Positions 8,030 to 16,855 of a stretch of 64,000 nt of DNA are shown piece after piece. The notes below the pieces were generated by a model. It was given only the letters and a program-made list of their open reading frames with translations, did not search any database and was not told the DNA's origin. Where the stretch lies: the NCBI GenBank assembly GCA_016208305.1, contig JACQYI010000027.1:113514-177513 (forward strand), in the 5' to 3' direction. Source of the stretch: Oscillatoriophycideae cyanobacterium NC_groundwater_1537_Pr4_S-0.65um_50_18 (lineage in GTDB: Bacteria; Cyanobacteriota; Cyanobacteriia; Elainellales; Elainellaceae). Within the stretch, counting starts at the first letter, position 1. Every line of letters begins with the position of its first letter. Position numbers and translations under genes: made by a program.

Positions 8030-8833
8030 TCAGGATTTTTTAAATAGCTTACGAGCCCAGATTTTCAATTTTTTATCTACTCCTAGGTAGTATTTCAAAT
8101 GATTAGAGAAGTTTTCTACTCCCTTGTATGATTCTATAAATCCTGGGCAAGATTTTCCTTCTTGAGCTACAACGAAATAAGGCGGTTTTAAGGTTGGATC
8201 ATAGTGATCGAGAGACATATATTCAATCACATAGGCCCATCGCGTATTTTGAGTGATGTTTGGAGTCGTACTATGTAATAGAAACGACGAAAAGATAACG
8301 ACATCTCCAGGCTTTGCTTCAATCAAAATTGGGCTTTCAGGAATTCCATCGTAAACCTCTTCATGGCCAACCTTCTTATGAGGCAGCCTTTTCTTGTGAC
8401 TTCCAGGTTGCAAACAAAGTCCACCATTATCAGCAGTCATTTCTGTCAGCGCAATCCAAAATTGATAGTGGCCATCTTTCAGCTTGTTATAGCCATTGTC
8501 TTGATGCCACGGAAAGGTATCTGCTCCAGGCCCTTTAGCCACAGCCTGATCCCATCGAACCCAGATATCAGGACCAGCAATTTCATTTAAGGCATCAATG
8601 ATTCTTTGCTGGGATATAAACTTTTGAATTCTCTCATTGGAAAAGAAAACATTGCTGTAGAAAGTCATTGCTCCTCGAGTCAAAGGTTCTACCCGATTTG
8701 AGTTTGGCTTAGACATAATCTGCTCAAGTAGATCAAAAGTTTCTATATTAGAAAAGAAATTTCTCAAGATTACGAAGCCTTTAGTTTCAAACTCCTCTTT
8801 GAGAGTTAGTTTGGTCGTAGAAACATTATCCAT
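8030..8833 (-). CDS. Phytanoyl-CoA dioxygenase (PhyH) family protein
   Basis: A 267-residue non-haem Fe(II)/2-oxoglutarate oxygenase. The iron site is visible as His-X-Asp in FPWHQDNGY (about residues 122-126) and the distal His in LLHSTTPN, followed by an Arg (NTRWAYV) that would bind 2-oxoglutarate. GGLCLQPGSHKKRLP is also typical of the family. An ATG start with a GAGG element upstream is well placed. The substrate cannot be told from sequence; PhyH proteins hydroxylate lipids, amino acids, natural products or sugars. Its place at the end of an exopolysaccharide locus suggests modification of a glycan or lipid there, which is inference. Its stop codon directly abuts the GH74 remnant. Confidence 0.85.
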   Translation of the reverse strand: MDNVSTTKLTLKEEFETKGFVILRNFFSNIETFDLLEQIMSKPNSNRVEPLTRGAMTFYSNVFFSNERIQKFISQQRIIDALNEIAGPDIWVRWDQAVAKGPGADTFPWHQDNGYNKLKDGHYQFWIALTEMTADNGGLCLQPGSHKKRLPHKKVGHEEVYDGIPESPILIEAKPGDVVIFSSFLLHSTTPNITQNTRWAYVIEYMSLDHYDPTLKPPYFVVAQEGKSCPGFIESYKGVENFSNHLKYYLGVDKKLKIWARKLFKKS

Positions 8834-8965
8834 TTTTCAACCTCAGAAATAATGAAAAACTTATTGAATTTTAATTCAAAACTAACTCCCCTTGTAGCAC
8901 TTAGCCCAATCTTTATTGTTCTCTAGACGGAGCAAGCTGCGGGGAATTGACCAGAAGAGATTAAA

Positions 8966-10144
8966 TTATCGATTTCGAGCATTGTCGAAGGCGCGCGCCA
9001 TAGCGTTCCAGGCTAACTTACGGTTGAATTGGTCGTCAAACGGTAACGAACGAACAGGAGCATTATCTGAACGGGGATTAAATTGTGAAAGCCAAGTGTA
9101 GCGATCGCTCAATCCCCAAGTTAGTACTGCAATGACGGCAGGTTCATCAAGTACAACATTGAGATAATCCTCGTAGACACCAGCAACGATGCGATCGCGA
9201 ACTTCAATGTCTACAGGCAGCTTCTGATCATTGACGTCTAGTTCAGTAATCAAAATCTTCAGCCCTAGACTAGCAACATCTGAGAGAAAGCGCCGCAGTC
9301 TGTCAGGGTTGAAGTCTGTGGCATCTCCTTGAAGATGAGATTGAATTCCTAATGCATGAATAGGGGTACCTCTAGCCTTCAGATGCTCCAGCAGTTTTAG
9401 AACAGCCTTACGTTTCGACTCATCTGTATCACGGTCATACTCTAGACCATAGTCGTTATATACCAATAAGGCATGAGGGTCTGCTTCAGCAGCAGTCCGA
9501 AAAGCAAGGTCAATGTAGTTCGAACCTAAAAGCTCTAGCCACGGAGTTTTCCGTAAATTGTCATCTCGTTCGTGATTAAGCTCGATTGCTTCGTTGACAA
9601 CATCCCAAGAGTGCATTTGTCCAGCATAGTGCCCAACTACCGTTTTAATGTGTTTTACTAAAAACCTCCTAGCATTCTGACTGTTAACTATTCCCTCAAA
9701 CCAATCAGGCAAAGATAAGTGCCATACCAAAGTATGTCCTCTAACGAAGAGCCCGTTGGCTTGAGCAAACTCAACCATGCCATCTGCTCTTGTAAAGTCA
9801 AACTGATGTGGTCCAGGACGAAGAGGTTGCTCTCCAGCAAACCATTTAAGTTCCCACTCTGGCACAAGCATTCCACACTCTTGAACAAAACAATCAGCGA
9901 GTTTCTGAGTGTTGAGTAGGTCACCATAGCGTCCCGCTGCTCCGTAAATTAATCCTTTGGCAATAGACCTATCTTTAAGAGGTAATTTTTCATCCACTGC
10001 AAAAGTCCTATTTAAACTTTCTACAGCCTGTGCCCATCGATTTAAGGGCAGGATTTTAGCTCCAGCTAGAGCAATCGTACCCATTAACGCTCCTAACCCA
10101 AACTGCAGAATATGCCGTCTAGGAAAAATATACTTTGGGAACAT
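8966..10144 (-). CDS. GH10 endo-1,4-beta-xylanase-type glycoside hydrolase
   Basis: A 392-residue GH10 (beta/alpha)8 barrel. Visible landmarks are GHTLVWH (about 136-142), the acid/base Glu185 in WDVVNEAI, the GIQSHL loop (about 266) and the nucleophile Glu301 in ITELDVND. The N-terminus has a twin-Arg followed by a hydrophobic stretch (RRHILQFGLGALMGTIAL), so it is exported, possibly by the Tat route, or membrane-anchored. The ATG has AGGAG upstream. It lies 11 bp behind the WecG-type gene, so the two are probably co-transcribed. GH10 enzymes cleave beta-1,4-xylan; in a locus that also makes UDP-xylose, the likely substrate is the locus's own polysaccharide (inference). Confidence 0.93.
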   Translation of the reverse strand: MFPKYIFPRRHILQFGLGALMGTIALAGAKILPLNRWAQAVESLNRTFAVDEKLPLKDRSIAKGLIYGAAGRYGDLLNTQKLADCFVQECGMLVPEWELKWFAGEQPLRPGPHQFDFTRADGMVEFAQANGLFVRGHTLVWHLSLPDWFEGIVNSQNARRFLVKHIKTVVGHYAGQMHSWDVVNEAIELNHERDDNLRKTPWLELLGSNYIDLAFRTAAEADPHALLVYNDYGLEYDRDTDESKRKAVLKLLEHLKARGTPIHALGIQSHLQGDATDFNPDRLRRFLSDVASLGLKILITELDVNDQKLPVDIEVRDRIVAGVYEDYLNVVLDEPAVIAVLTWGLSDRYTWLSQFNPRSDNAPVRSLPFDDQFNRKLAWNAMARAFDNARNR

Positions 10145-10155
10145 CTAGAGGACTC

Positions 10156-10914
10156 CTAGTTAACCTTATGTAACCCTACTCGCTGTTTCAAAACCAGCCA
10201 GATAAAATGCGGATTGCCTATGATGTATCTCTGCCACAAACGCCGAGGTTCAACAAGCAAGCGAAAGAGCCACTCTAGACCCATCTTTTGCATCAGAACT
10301 GGCGCTCGTTTTACCATGTCGGCTACTAGTTCAAAGCTAACTCCAATACTTACCGAGATAGGCACACCCAATTCTTGATAATTAGCGTAAGTCCATTTCT
10401 CTTGCTTGGGCGCACCTAATCCAACAAAGAGAATATGAGGTGCTGCTGCTCGGATTTTAGAGTTGATTTGTTCCAACTCATCTGGCTGAGACTCAAAACC
10501 ATAAGGTGGACAACAGGTACCAACTACCTTGAGAGCTGGATGTCGAGCCTGAAGCGTTTCTTTTACCTTCTCTGCGGCTCCAGGGCGTCCTCCTAAAAAA
10601 AAGACTTTTAGATCTTTTTCTGCCGCGATTGCACAAAGATTCTCAAACAGATCAGTACCATTAACTCGATCGCTAAGAGGAGTATCTAAGAACTTAGCTG
10701 CCCACAATAATGGCACCCCATCAGGAACGCTTAGAAAAGCATCGCGATAAATCTTTTGGAACTCTGCATCCTTCTGCAACATAATCACATGATGTGCATT
10801 GGGTGTCACTACATACTCTGGTTGAGAGGACGAAAGAACATGATGAATAATAATTTCGACAACTTGATTAAAACTATACTGATCGATGCCAACTCCACAG
10901 ATGTTAACTCTCAT
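10156..10914 (-). CDS. WecG/TagA/CpsF family glycosyltransferase
   Basis: A 252-residue GT26-family protein. Members move N-acetylmannosamine or related sugars onto lipid-linked intermediates during capsule, teichoic acid or enterobacterial antigen synthesis. Diagnostic segments are VVTPNAHHVIMLQKD, a catalytic-region Asp in SVPDGVPLLWAAK, VFFLGGRPGAAEKV and LFVGLGAPKQEKW. It has a C-terminal basic tail (WLFRLLVEPRRLWQRY) that in the family anchors it to the membrane surface. It is divergent from the Wzy-like gene at 11054 with a shared 140 bp upstream region, and runs into the GH10 gene. Confidence 0.92.
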   Translation of the reverse strand: MRVNICGVGIDQYSFNQVVEIIIHHVLSSSQPEYVVTPNAHHVIMLQKDAEFQKIYRDAFLSVPDGVPLLWAAKFLDTPLSDRVNGTDLFENLCAIAAEKDLKVFFLGGRPGAAEKVKETLQARHPALKVVGTCCPPYGFESQPDELEQINSKIRAAAPHILFVGLGAPKQEKWTYANYQELGVPISVSIGVSFELVADMVKRAPVLMQKMGLEWLFRLLVEPRRLWQRYIIGNPHFIWLVLKQRVGLHKVN

Positions 10915-11053
10915 GAAAGCCTCAAATAATTAATGTGCAAACTCAACAGAAATATAGAAGCCTCTTTTATAATTATGGTATTGAAAAGGATTTGAGCCCC
11001 TCCTAACGTTATAGGAATCTTGGGAAGCAGTCTTCAAATTTTGAGGTTCTTCG

Positions 11054-12301
11054 ATGGTCTTAAAGTTAGCTGAAAAGATATTTGTCGTTATAGTAGTTCT
11101 ATTTTACTCAAAAGCCTTTGCTGACTTCATACCGGAAACTCACCCATTCGCACCATTCAAAGAAGTATTAGCATATGCAGGATTTGCAGTTACTCTGTTT
11201 CTGATTACACGACGCTGGAAAAAAGTTGCTTGCATAGTACTAAAAGAGAAACTTCTATGGATTCTTGTGGCGCTAGTTATCGCTTCAATTTCGTGGTCTG
11301 ATCTACCCCTTGAAACGCTCAACCGAGTCATGCCTCTGCTACGAGTTACGATGTTCGGGATATATTTTGCTACGCGCTTTAGTATTAAAGAACAAATGCA
11401 GCTACTCGCCTGGATGTTTGGGGCAGCCGCAATTCTGAGCATATTATTTGCTGTTGCCTTGCCACAGTATGGAATTGTGGGTTTAGGTTTCATCTCGAAT
11501 ATGGAAGACATTGTTCATACTGGAACTTGGAGAGGGATTTATGTGCATAAAACAATTCTAGGAACCATGATGGCTCTTGGCTCACTAGTCTTCATGTTCT
11601 GCTCGATAGTTACTTCTAGATTTCGTTGGGTTATGTTGATTGGAGCAGGTCTTTGCCTTGCTGTACTCTTAATATCGACCACGAAAGGTGCCTTAGCCAT
11701 TCTCTTAATTGTTCTTATTCTTCTTCCATTCTGTAGAGCGCTACGTTGGAATTTTACCATAGCAGTACCTTTCTTTATCCTAGTAACTCTGATAGGCGGG
11801 GTTCTTGTAGTTCTACTTACAGTAAATGCCGAACAAGCTCTGGGTTCTTTAGGGCGAGATGTGACTCTAACAGGACGAACAGATTACTGGCCACTGATGC
11901 TAAACAAGATTTGGGAACGCCCCTGGTTAGGGTACGGATACAAAACTTTTTGGGTAGGTGGTTGGAAGGGGGAGCCTGCCGATATTTGGCGGTTTCTTGC
12001 TCCTGGCAATGAGCCACCCCACGCTCATAACGGTTTTCTAAATTTATGGTTTGATATTGGCTTGTTAGGGCTAGTTGTGTTTACAGTAGGTTTTATTGTG
12101 AATTATCTAAGAGCCATAGCTTGGGTGCGGATCACTAAAACAGCTGAAGGTTTCGTTCCGATCGCGTACCTATCATTTTTGTTTCTGGTTAATCTAACCG
12201 AAAGTTTTCTGCTGGAACCTGAACTCTTTTGGATGCTGTATGTCTCATTAATTTTATCAATGCATCACAAAAGCTCTCACCAACGGAACGATCTGCATTG
12301 A
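11054..12301 (+). CDS. Wzy-like polysaccharide polymerase / O-antigen ligase family protein
   Basis: A 415-residue integral membrane protein with about 10-11 hydrophobic segments. The large periplasmic loop (about residues 275-325) contains TGRTDYW, the GYGYKTFW segment and a HAHNGFLN motif, typical of the Wzy_C/O-antigen ligase family, where such His and Arg residues act in glycan transfer. It would polymerise repeat units flipped by the Wzx-like protein, or ligate a finished glycan. It is the only plus-strand gene in the polysaccharide locus and is convergent with the GT2 genes, so it has its own promoter in the 140 bp gap before it. Confidence 0.88.
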   Translation: MVLKLAEKIFVVIVVLFYSKAFADFIPETHPFAPFKEVLAYAGFAVTLFLITRRWKKVACIVLKEKLLWILVALVIASISWSDLPLETLNRVMPLLRVTMFGIYFATRFSIKEQMQLLAWMFGAAAILSILFAVALPQYGIVGLGFISNMEDIVHTGTWRGIYVHKTILGTMMALGSLVFMFCSIVTSRFRWVMLIGAGLCLAVLLISTTKGALAILLIVLILLPFCRALRWNFTIAVPFFILVTLIGGVLVVLLTVNAEQALGSLGRDVTLTGRTDYWPLMLNKIWERPWLGYGYKTFWVGGWKGEPADIWRFLAPGNEPPHAHNGFLNLWFDIGLLGLVVFTVGFIVNYLRAIAWVRITKTAEGFVPIAYLSFLFLVNLTESFLLEPELFWMLYVSLILSMHHKSSHQRNDLH

Positions 12302-12382
12302 AATAAATCTAGAAAGTGGGAGAAACTATCAAGCGAATTTCTAAGGAGCCAAGTTCGCACTCTTTAAAGTTTGAACTGGTCG

Positions 12383-13441
12383 TTAACTACCAACTGTCAT
12401 TTGACGCTTTTGATTAGCTCCTGTTACTTTAAACGCCAAACGTTCTAATCGACTGTATAAAGGCTGAGGCGTGAGCAGAAGCAGATAAGCAGCAGACATA
12501 GTTAGCAGAGTACGCCGGGGTTCCTCTAGTAGAATGCGCCAGTTTGTCGCCAAGGCCTGATGCATCATATCCACAGCCATCACTCCATCCCGGAGAGTTA
12601 CCGCCCTACGGGAGACATATCTCATATAGTAAGCTCGGGCTAGATCTTTATACGGGCCTAGAATTTCAGGAGCAGAAGCACAAGATTTCTCAATGACTCG
12701 TTCGATCGCTTCAAATTGTTTGAGCGCGTTGGCTGAGAGTCCCCCAGAGTTAACCCGATACAAAGTCAAGGCTTCTGGTATTCCTTCCAATTGCCAATGC
12801 GTATGCGTTGCAATTCGCGTCCAGCATTCAAGATCAGTAGCATCAGCATTTGCGAACCGCAATCGCTCATCAAAATAACAATCTTCTACTGCTCCGTAGA
12901 TATCATCTTGAAACTTAATATCTTCGAGTGTCTCCCGGCGAATGACTGCACAGGAGCCATTACCAACTGGGTTACGGCAAAGAGCATAGGACGGAGTAAT
13001 TCCTCTAATCTTGCGAGGGATTTGGTAGATTCCAGTGTACTGTCCTTCGCCATCGATAAACGCTGAATAGCTAAAGCTAATTCCCACATTGGGTGAACTG
13101 TTCAAGTGATGAACATGCTTCTCCAGTTTTTCCGGTAGCCACAGATCATCAGCATCTAAAAGAGATAAATAGTCTCCTGTAGCATGACGAATGCCTGTAT
13201 TTCTAGCACCAGGTAATCCTCGATTCTCTTGCTGAATAATTTTAATCCTGGGATCGTTGAACTGCTGACAGACCTCAACGCTGTGATCGGGAGAACCGTC
13301 ATCAACAATTAGTGCCTCAAAATTTTGATAAGTTTGATCCAGCAAAGATTGGATGGTGGCTGCAACAAATTTTTCAGCTTTATAAACCGGGATGACGACC
13401 GAAACTTTCTTGACTTGAGAGGATGAATATGGATTAGACAT
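12383..13441 (-). CDS. Family 2 glycosyltransferase (third of a tandem set)
   Basis: A 352-residue GT2 enzyme with a GT-A fold. The start VSVVIPVYKAEKFV, the nucleotide-binding DDGSPD and the metal-binding DXD-type LLDADDLW (about residue 95) are all present. The C-terminal 100 residues include a segment (RRAV ... WRILLEEPRRTLLT) also found in the next gene upstream, so the two are paralogues. It would add one sugar of the exopolysaccharide repeat unit on the cytoplasmic face of the membrane. It is the last gene of the run starting at 20166 and ends near the 3' end of the Wzy-like gene. Confidence 0.9.
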   Translation of the reverse strand: MSNPYSSSQVKKVSVVIPVYKAEKFVAATIQSLLDQTYQNFEALIVDDGSPDHSVEVCQQFNDPRIKIIQQENRGLPGARNTGIRHATGDYLSLLDADDLWLPEKLEKHVHHLNSSPNVGISFSYSAFIDGEGQYTGIYQIPRKIRGITPSYALCRNPVGNGSCAVIRRETLEDIKFQDDIYGAVEDCYFDERLRFANADATDLECWTRIATHTHWQLEGIPEALTLYRVNSGGLSANALKQFEAIERVIEKSCASAPEILGPYKDLARAYYMRYVSRRAVTLRDGVMAVDMMHQALATNWRILLEEPRRTLLTMSAAYLLLLTPQPLYSRLERLAFKVTGANQKRQMTVGS

Positions 13442-13495
13442 AATGTAGGGTTCAATTGACGAGCATTTTTAAAAACCGACAAATTAATTAGCCAA

Positions 13496-14437
13496 TCAGC
13501 CCTTAACTAAGTACTCTTTAGCGCTAGCCATTGATAAAAGACATTGGCCATAAACTGTTGAAGCTGTTAGAAAAGTTCGTCGAGGCTCTCTCAATAATAT
13601 CTTCCAATCAGAAACTAGCGCTCGGTTAATAAAATTAACACCAACACTCGGATTAGCCTGTATACGCAGCGCCCGTCGTGCTAGATATCGAAGAAGCATT
13701 GCTCTTGCTCTCGAATAATTTTGAGCAACTAAAGTTGGTGCATAGGTATTGACTTGGTTGCTGAAACGATACCATTCTTCTTCCATCCTACAAAGCTGAG
13801 CAGACATTCCAGTAGCATTAGTGCGATAGCGAACTAGAATATCATCTAATCCCTCAACTTTCCACTCATAGCAACTTATTCTTAGAAATAGCTCAATATC
13901 AGCATAACCGCTCAAGGATTTCTCAAAACCACCAACCTGTTCTAGCGCAGTGCGGCGAATTACAGCATTCGATGGTGTACATATCAAATTTTCCTCGTAT
14001 AGATGTTTAGGCATTATATTTCTGAGTCGGAGATTGGAATACTGCCCAGTTAATTCACCATCTGCATTCATAAACTCGATCCTTGCAAAGCTTATACCTA
14101 AGTTTGCATCAAGGCTTAAATGTTGAACATGAGCAGCCAGTTTGTTGGGCAACCACAAATCATCATGATCCAGGAAAGCAACAAACTCCCCTGTAGACTC
14201 TTGAATTCCAGTATTTCGAGCGACTGAAACACCTTGATTATATTGAGAAACTAATCGAACTCGGCTATCTCTCTCCACATAGTCTTGAACAATCTTAGCT
14301 GTATCATCTGTTGAACCATCATCTACCACTAAGAGTTCAAAGTCTGTAAACGTCTGCTGCAATACTGATTCCAGCGTTTGAGATAAATCTTGAACTGCAT
14401 TATATGCAGGTACAACAACAGAAATTTTCACTCCCAT
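13496..14437 (-). CDS. Family 2 glycosyltransferase (second of a tandem set)
   Basis: I place the start at ATG 14437, giving 313 residues (MGVKISVVVPAYNAVQD), because GGAGAAG stands just before it; an upstream TTG at 14470 has no such site. GT2 landmarks are VVDDGSTDDT and FLDHDDLW, the metal-binding motif with a His in place of the usual Ala. The C-terminal segment RRAL ... WKILLREPRRTFLT is shared with the following gene. The intergenic gaps on both sides are about 50-80 bp, which fits one operon. Confidence 0.9.
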   Translation of the reverse strand: MGVKISVVVPAYNAVQDLSQTLESVLQQTFTDFELLVVDDGSTDDTAKIVQDYVERDSRVRLVSQYNQGVSVARNTGIQESTGEFVAFLDHDDLWLPNKLAAHVQHLSLDANLGISFARIEFMNADGELTGQYSNLRLRNIMPKHLYEENLICTPSNAVIRRTALEQVGGFEKSLSGYADIELFLRISCYEWKVEGLDDILVRYRTNATGMSAQLCRMEEEWYRFSNQVNTYAPTLVAQNYSRARAMLLRYLARRALRIQANPSVGVNFINRALVSDWKILLREPRRTFLTASTVYGQCLLSMASAKEYLVKG

Positions 14438-14514
14438 AGGTCTTCTCCGAGAATATAGAGATTCTTTCAAATGTTATTTCTATAATAGACTTATCTAAGT
14501 TTACAGAAATAAAT

Positions 14515-15501
14515 CTAGTTTGAAGCCCGGACGCGAGTAGCTCGTGCTTGGCTAATTCGTTGAAGTAATAAACTGGCAATTTTAGGTGAAATTAATCTAG
14601 TCAAAAACACCTTGAACAGCAGCTTTTGAGTTTCTTTACTAAACAAAGTTTTAGGGTAGAGCCAAATTGCTTTGCTGAGTTTTCCACTTGCATTATTAAG
14701 ACCTTTCACTTCAGAACTTCGTGTCAAATACAGCTTTGCTGAGTATCGGTAGACATAAGATAAACTCTGATTTCTAAGCCTCTTTAACTTCAACGGCACT
14801 GACTGAAAAGCTCTATCAAGTACATCAAGTTGGCAGCTTTCCATGTATTCAACTTTAGACGACATAGAACCTGAAGATAGACGGTAAAAAACTTGTGGTT
14901 TGGGGACTACAACATAAGACCAATCAGCAGCTAGCCGTAACCAGTAATCCCAGTCTGCAGCACCAGCTACGGATGGGTCAAATTCTCCTGTAGATAATAC
15001 TGCCTGTGCTCTGATCAAAGGATTCGACCCACTTGCTATAAAGTTCCAGACTAGTAGATCAGCCAGAACATTACCTTCAAAAAAGATGGACTCACCCTTG
15101 TGAAAAGACTGACCTACTTCATCCATAAAATAGGTCCAACTGTAAGCAACACCAGCATCTGAATTCTCATGTAAAGCCTGCACTTGAAGCTCTAATTTAT
15201 CTGATGTCCATAAATCATCAGCATCTAGGAAAGCAATGAACTCGCCCTGAGCCAGAGAAATACCTCGATTACGTGCTATTGACAGGCCACCATTTTCATA
15301 CGAGAAAACTTTGATGCGAGAATCGTCAATTGACTTAACTAAGTCAATTGTGCTGTCTGTAGAGCCATCGTTGATAACAATTATTTCGAAGTTAGACAAG
15401 CTTTGCTTACGGACAGACTCGATTGTCTCTAAAATTGTTTTTTCAGCATTGTAAGCGGGAATAACAACAGAAACTACAGGAGAGCTAAATAGAGTTGTCA
15501 T
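14515..15501 (-). CDS. Family 2 glycosyltransferase (first of a tandem set)
   Basis: A 328-residue GT2 enzyme beginning VVSVVIPAYNAEKTILETIE, with NDGSTDST and FLDADDLW for nucleotide and metal binding and GAADWDYWLRLA in the acceptor region. An AAGGAAA element precedes the ATG. It is related to the next two genes but more divergent in its last 100 residues. It likely transfers a different sugar of the same repeat unit; donor and acceptor cannot be told from sequence. Confidence 0.9.
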   Translation of the reverse strand: MTTLFSSPVVSVVIPAYNAEKTILETIESVRKQSLSNFEIIVINDGSTDSTIDLVKSIDDSRIKVFSYENGGLSIARNRGISLAQGEFIAFLDADDLWTSDKLELQVQALHENSDAGVAYSWTYFMDEVGQSFHKGESIFFEGNVLADLLVWNFIASGSNPLIRAQAVLSTGEFDPSVAGAADWDYWLRLAADWSYVVVPKPQVFYRLSSGSMSSKVEYMESCQLDVLDRAFQSVPLKLKRLRNQSLSYVYRYSAKLYLTRSSEVKGLNNASGKLSKAIWLYPKTLFSKETQKLLFKVFLTRLISPKIASLLLQRISQARATRVRASN

Positions 15502-15562
15502 GGGTCAAGTTTCCTTAAGGACTTAAATGTTAGTAAAACCACTTTAAGTAGTTGTTGTAAAA

Positions 15563-16816
15563 CTAAGAAACAGGCTTAAACACGTACTTTGTTGTCCAAG
15601 CCATAAAGATGGGGGTCACTAAAAATTGGCTAGCTAAGACGGAAATAGCAACTGCAAAAATTCCATGCTGGACGCTAACCAAGATGGCAGCAGTGTAAAC
15701 CACAGTTAGCAGAATACCCCACTGCAAGCTTTTATGGGTTCGATCGACAGCATTAAGTAACTGAGTGGCAGCTAGAAAGAACGGTCTTGGGATAGCCGAC
15801 AAGCAAACTACGATCAAAATTGGAATAGCAGATACCCACTTACTGCCAAAGATGATTGGCACATAAAAAGGAGCAAGACTAGACTGTAAAAGCACCATTG
15901 GAATAATGACACAAGCAATTGTCTTTAAGCCACCAAAGTATCTATACCTTAAATCTCTCAAGCTTTCACGAGCAGCACAAAGATGGGGCCAAAGGGACCA
16001 AGTGAGAGAATTAATTACACTAAGACTAATGCCTAAACCAGCATTAAAAGCGAAATAATAAATTCCTAGCAACTCAAGTCCTAAAAAGCGCCCAACTAAT
16101 AAATAATCCAGGTTATCTCGCAATTTTACTAAGAGATCTGAACCAATTATATTAACTGCATAACTAGCGATTTCTTGCCAACGGTGTAAAGTGAAAGACG
16201 TTTTAGGATGCCAAGAACAATTAGCTCGATTAATAATCACCCATACTGGCATGGTAAGAACTAATGCTAAGATTACCGACCAAATTCCCCAGCCTAGTAG
16301 AGCAAAAAACACAGTTAAAATGTTAATCAAAACAGATTGAAGTCCGTTGCACAAAGCGATTATATTTAAGCGATTTTCTCGTTCTATTAGTGAAATTTGC
16401 ACTGTAAACAATGGCAGCATAAGGTGAGATACAGCTAACGCACAGATGGGCAAAATCAAGCGGCTATCTTTATAGAACCAGCCAACTAGTAGCGCTGTAA
16501 GGCACTGTGATATAAAGATCAACACGCTTGCAATCCAGCTCATCCAATAAGCTGTTTCGCATAAACTATCGAGTTCTTTCTCTGGTGCCTGTACCAGCTT
16601 TGAGCCAATACCTGCCTTACATGTAAAGACATTTGCAAATTCGTTGGCGGTTATTATAATTGCAACTAAGCCATAATCTTGTGGCGAAAATGTACGTGCT
16701 AAAACAACGGTTGTTCCCAAACGAAACACTCGATTAGCTAATTCTGCGGAACCAAGCCAGCCTGCATTGCGGATGAACCTGTTAGAAAGCTTATGTTTTA
16801 TTTGGGTAAATATCAT
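15563..16816 (-). CDS. Wzx-like oligosaccharide flippase
   Basis: A 417-residue protein of the MATE/MVF superfamily with about 12 transmembrane segments. The N-terminal segment (NRFIRNAGWLGSAELANRVF) and VVLARTFSPQDYGLVAI are typical of the polysaccharide flippases that move lipid-linked repeat units to the periplasmic face. The neighbours agree: GT2 enzymes on one side and the Wza/Wzc export pair on the other, all on one strand with gaps of 40-60 bp. It is somewhat shorter than many Wzx proteins (about 420-500). Confidence 0.9.
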   Translation of the reverse strand: MIFTQIKHKLSNRFIRNAGWLGSAELANRVFRLGTTVVLARTFSPQDYGLVAIIITANEFANVFTCKAGIGSKLVQAPEKELDSLCETAYWMSWIASVLIFISQCLTALLVGWFYKDSRLILPICALAVSHLMLPLFTVQISLIERENRLNIIALCNGLQSVLINILTVFFALLGWGIWSVILALVLTMPVWVIINRANCSWHPKTSFTLHRWQEIASYAVNIIGSDLLVKLRDNLDYLLVGRFLGLELLGIYYFAFNAGLGISLSVINSLTWSLWPHLCAARESLRDLRYRYFGGLKTIACVIIPMVLLQSSLAPFYVPIIFGSKWVSAIPILIVVCLSAIPRPFFLAATQLLNAVDRTHKSLQWGILLTVVYTAAILVSVQHGIFAVAISVLASQFLVTPIFMAWTTKYVFKPVS

Positions 16817-16855
16817 AGTTTTGACCGATTCAGCAGCATCTATGTGAAAGTTATT

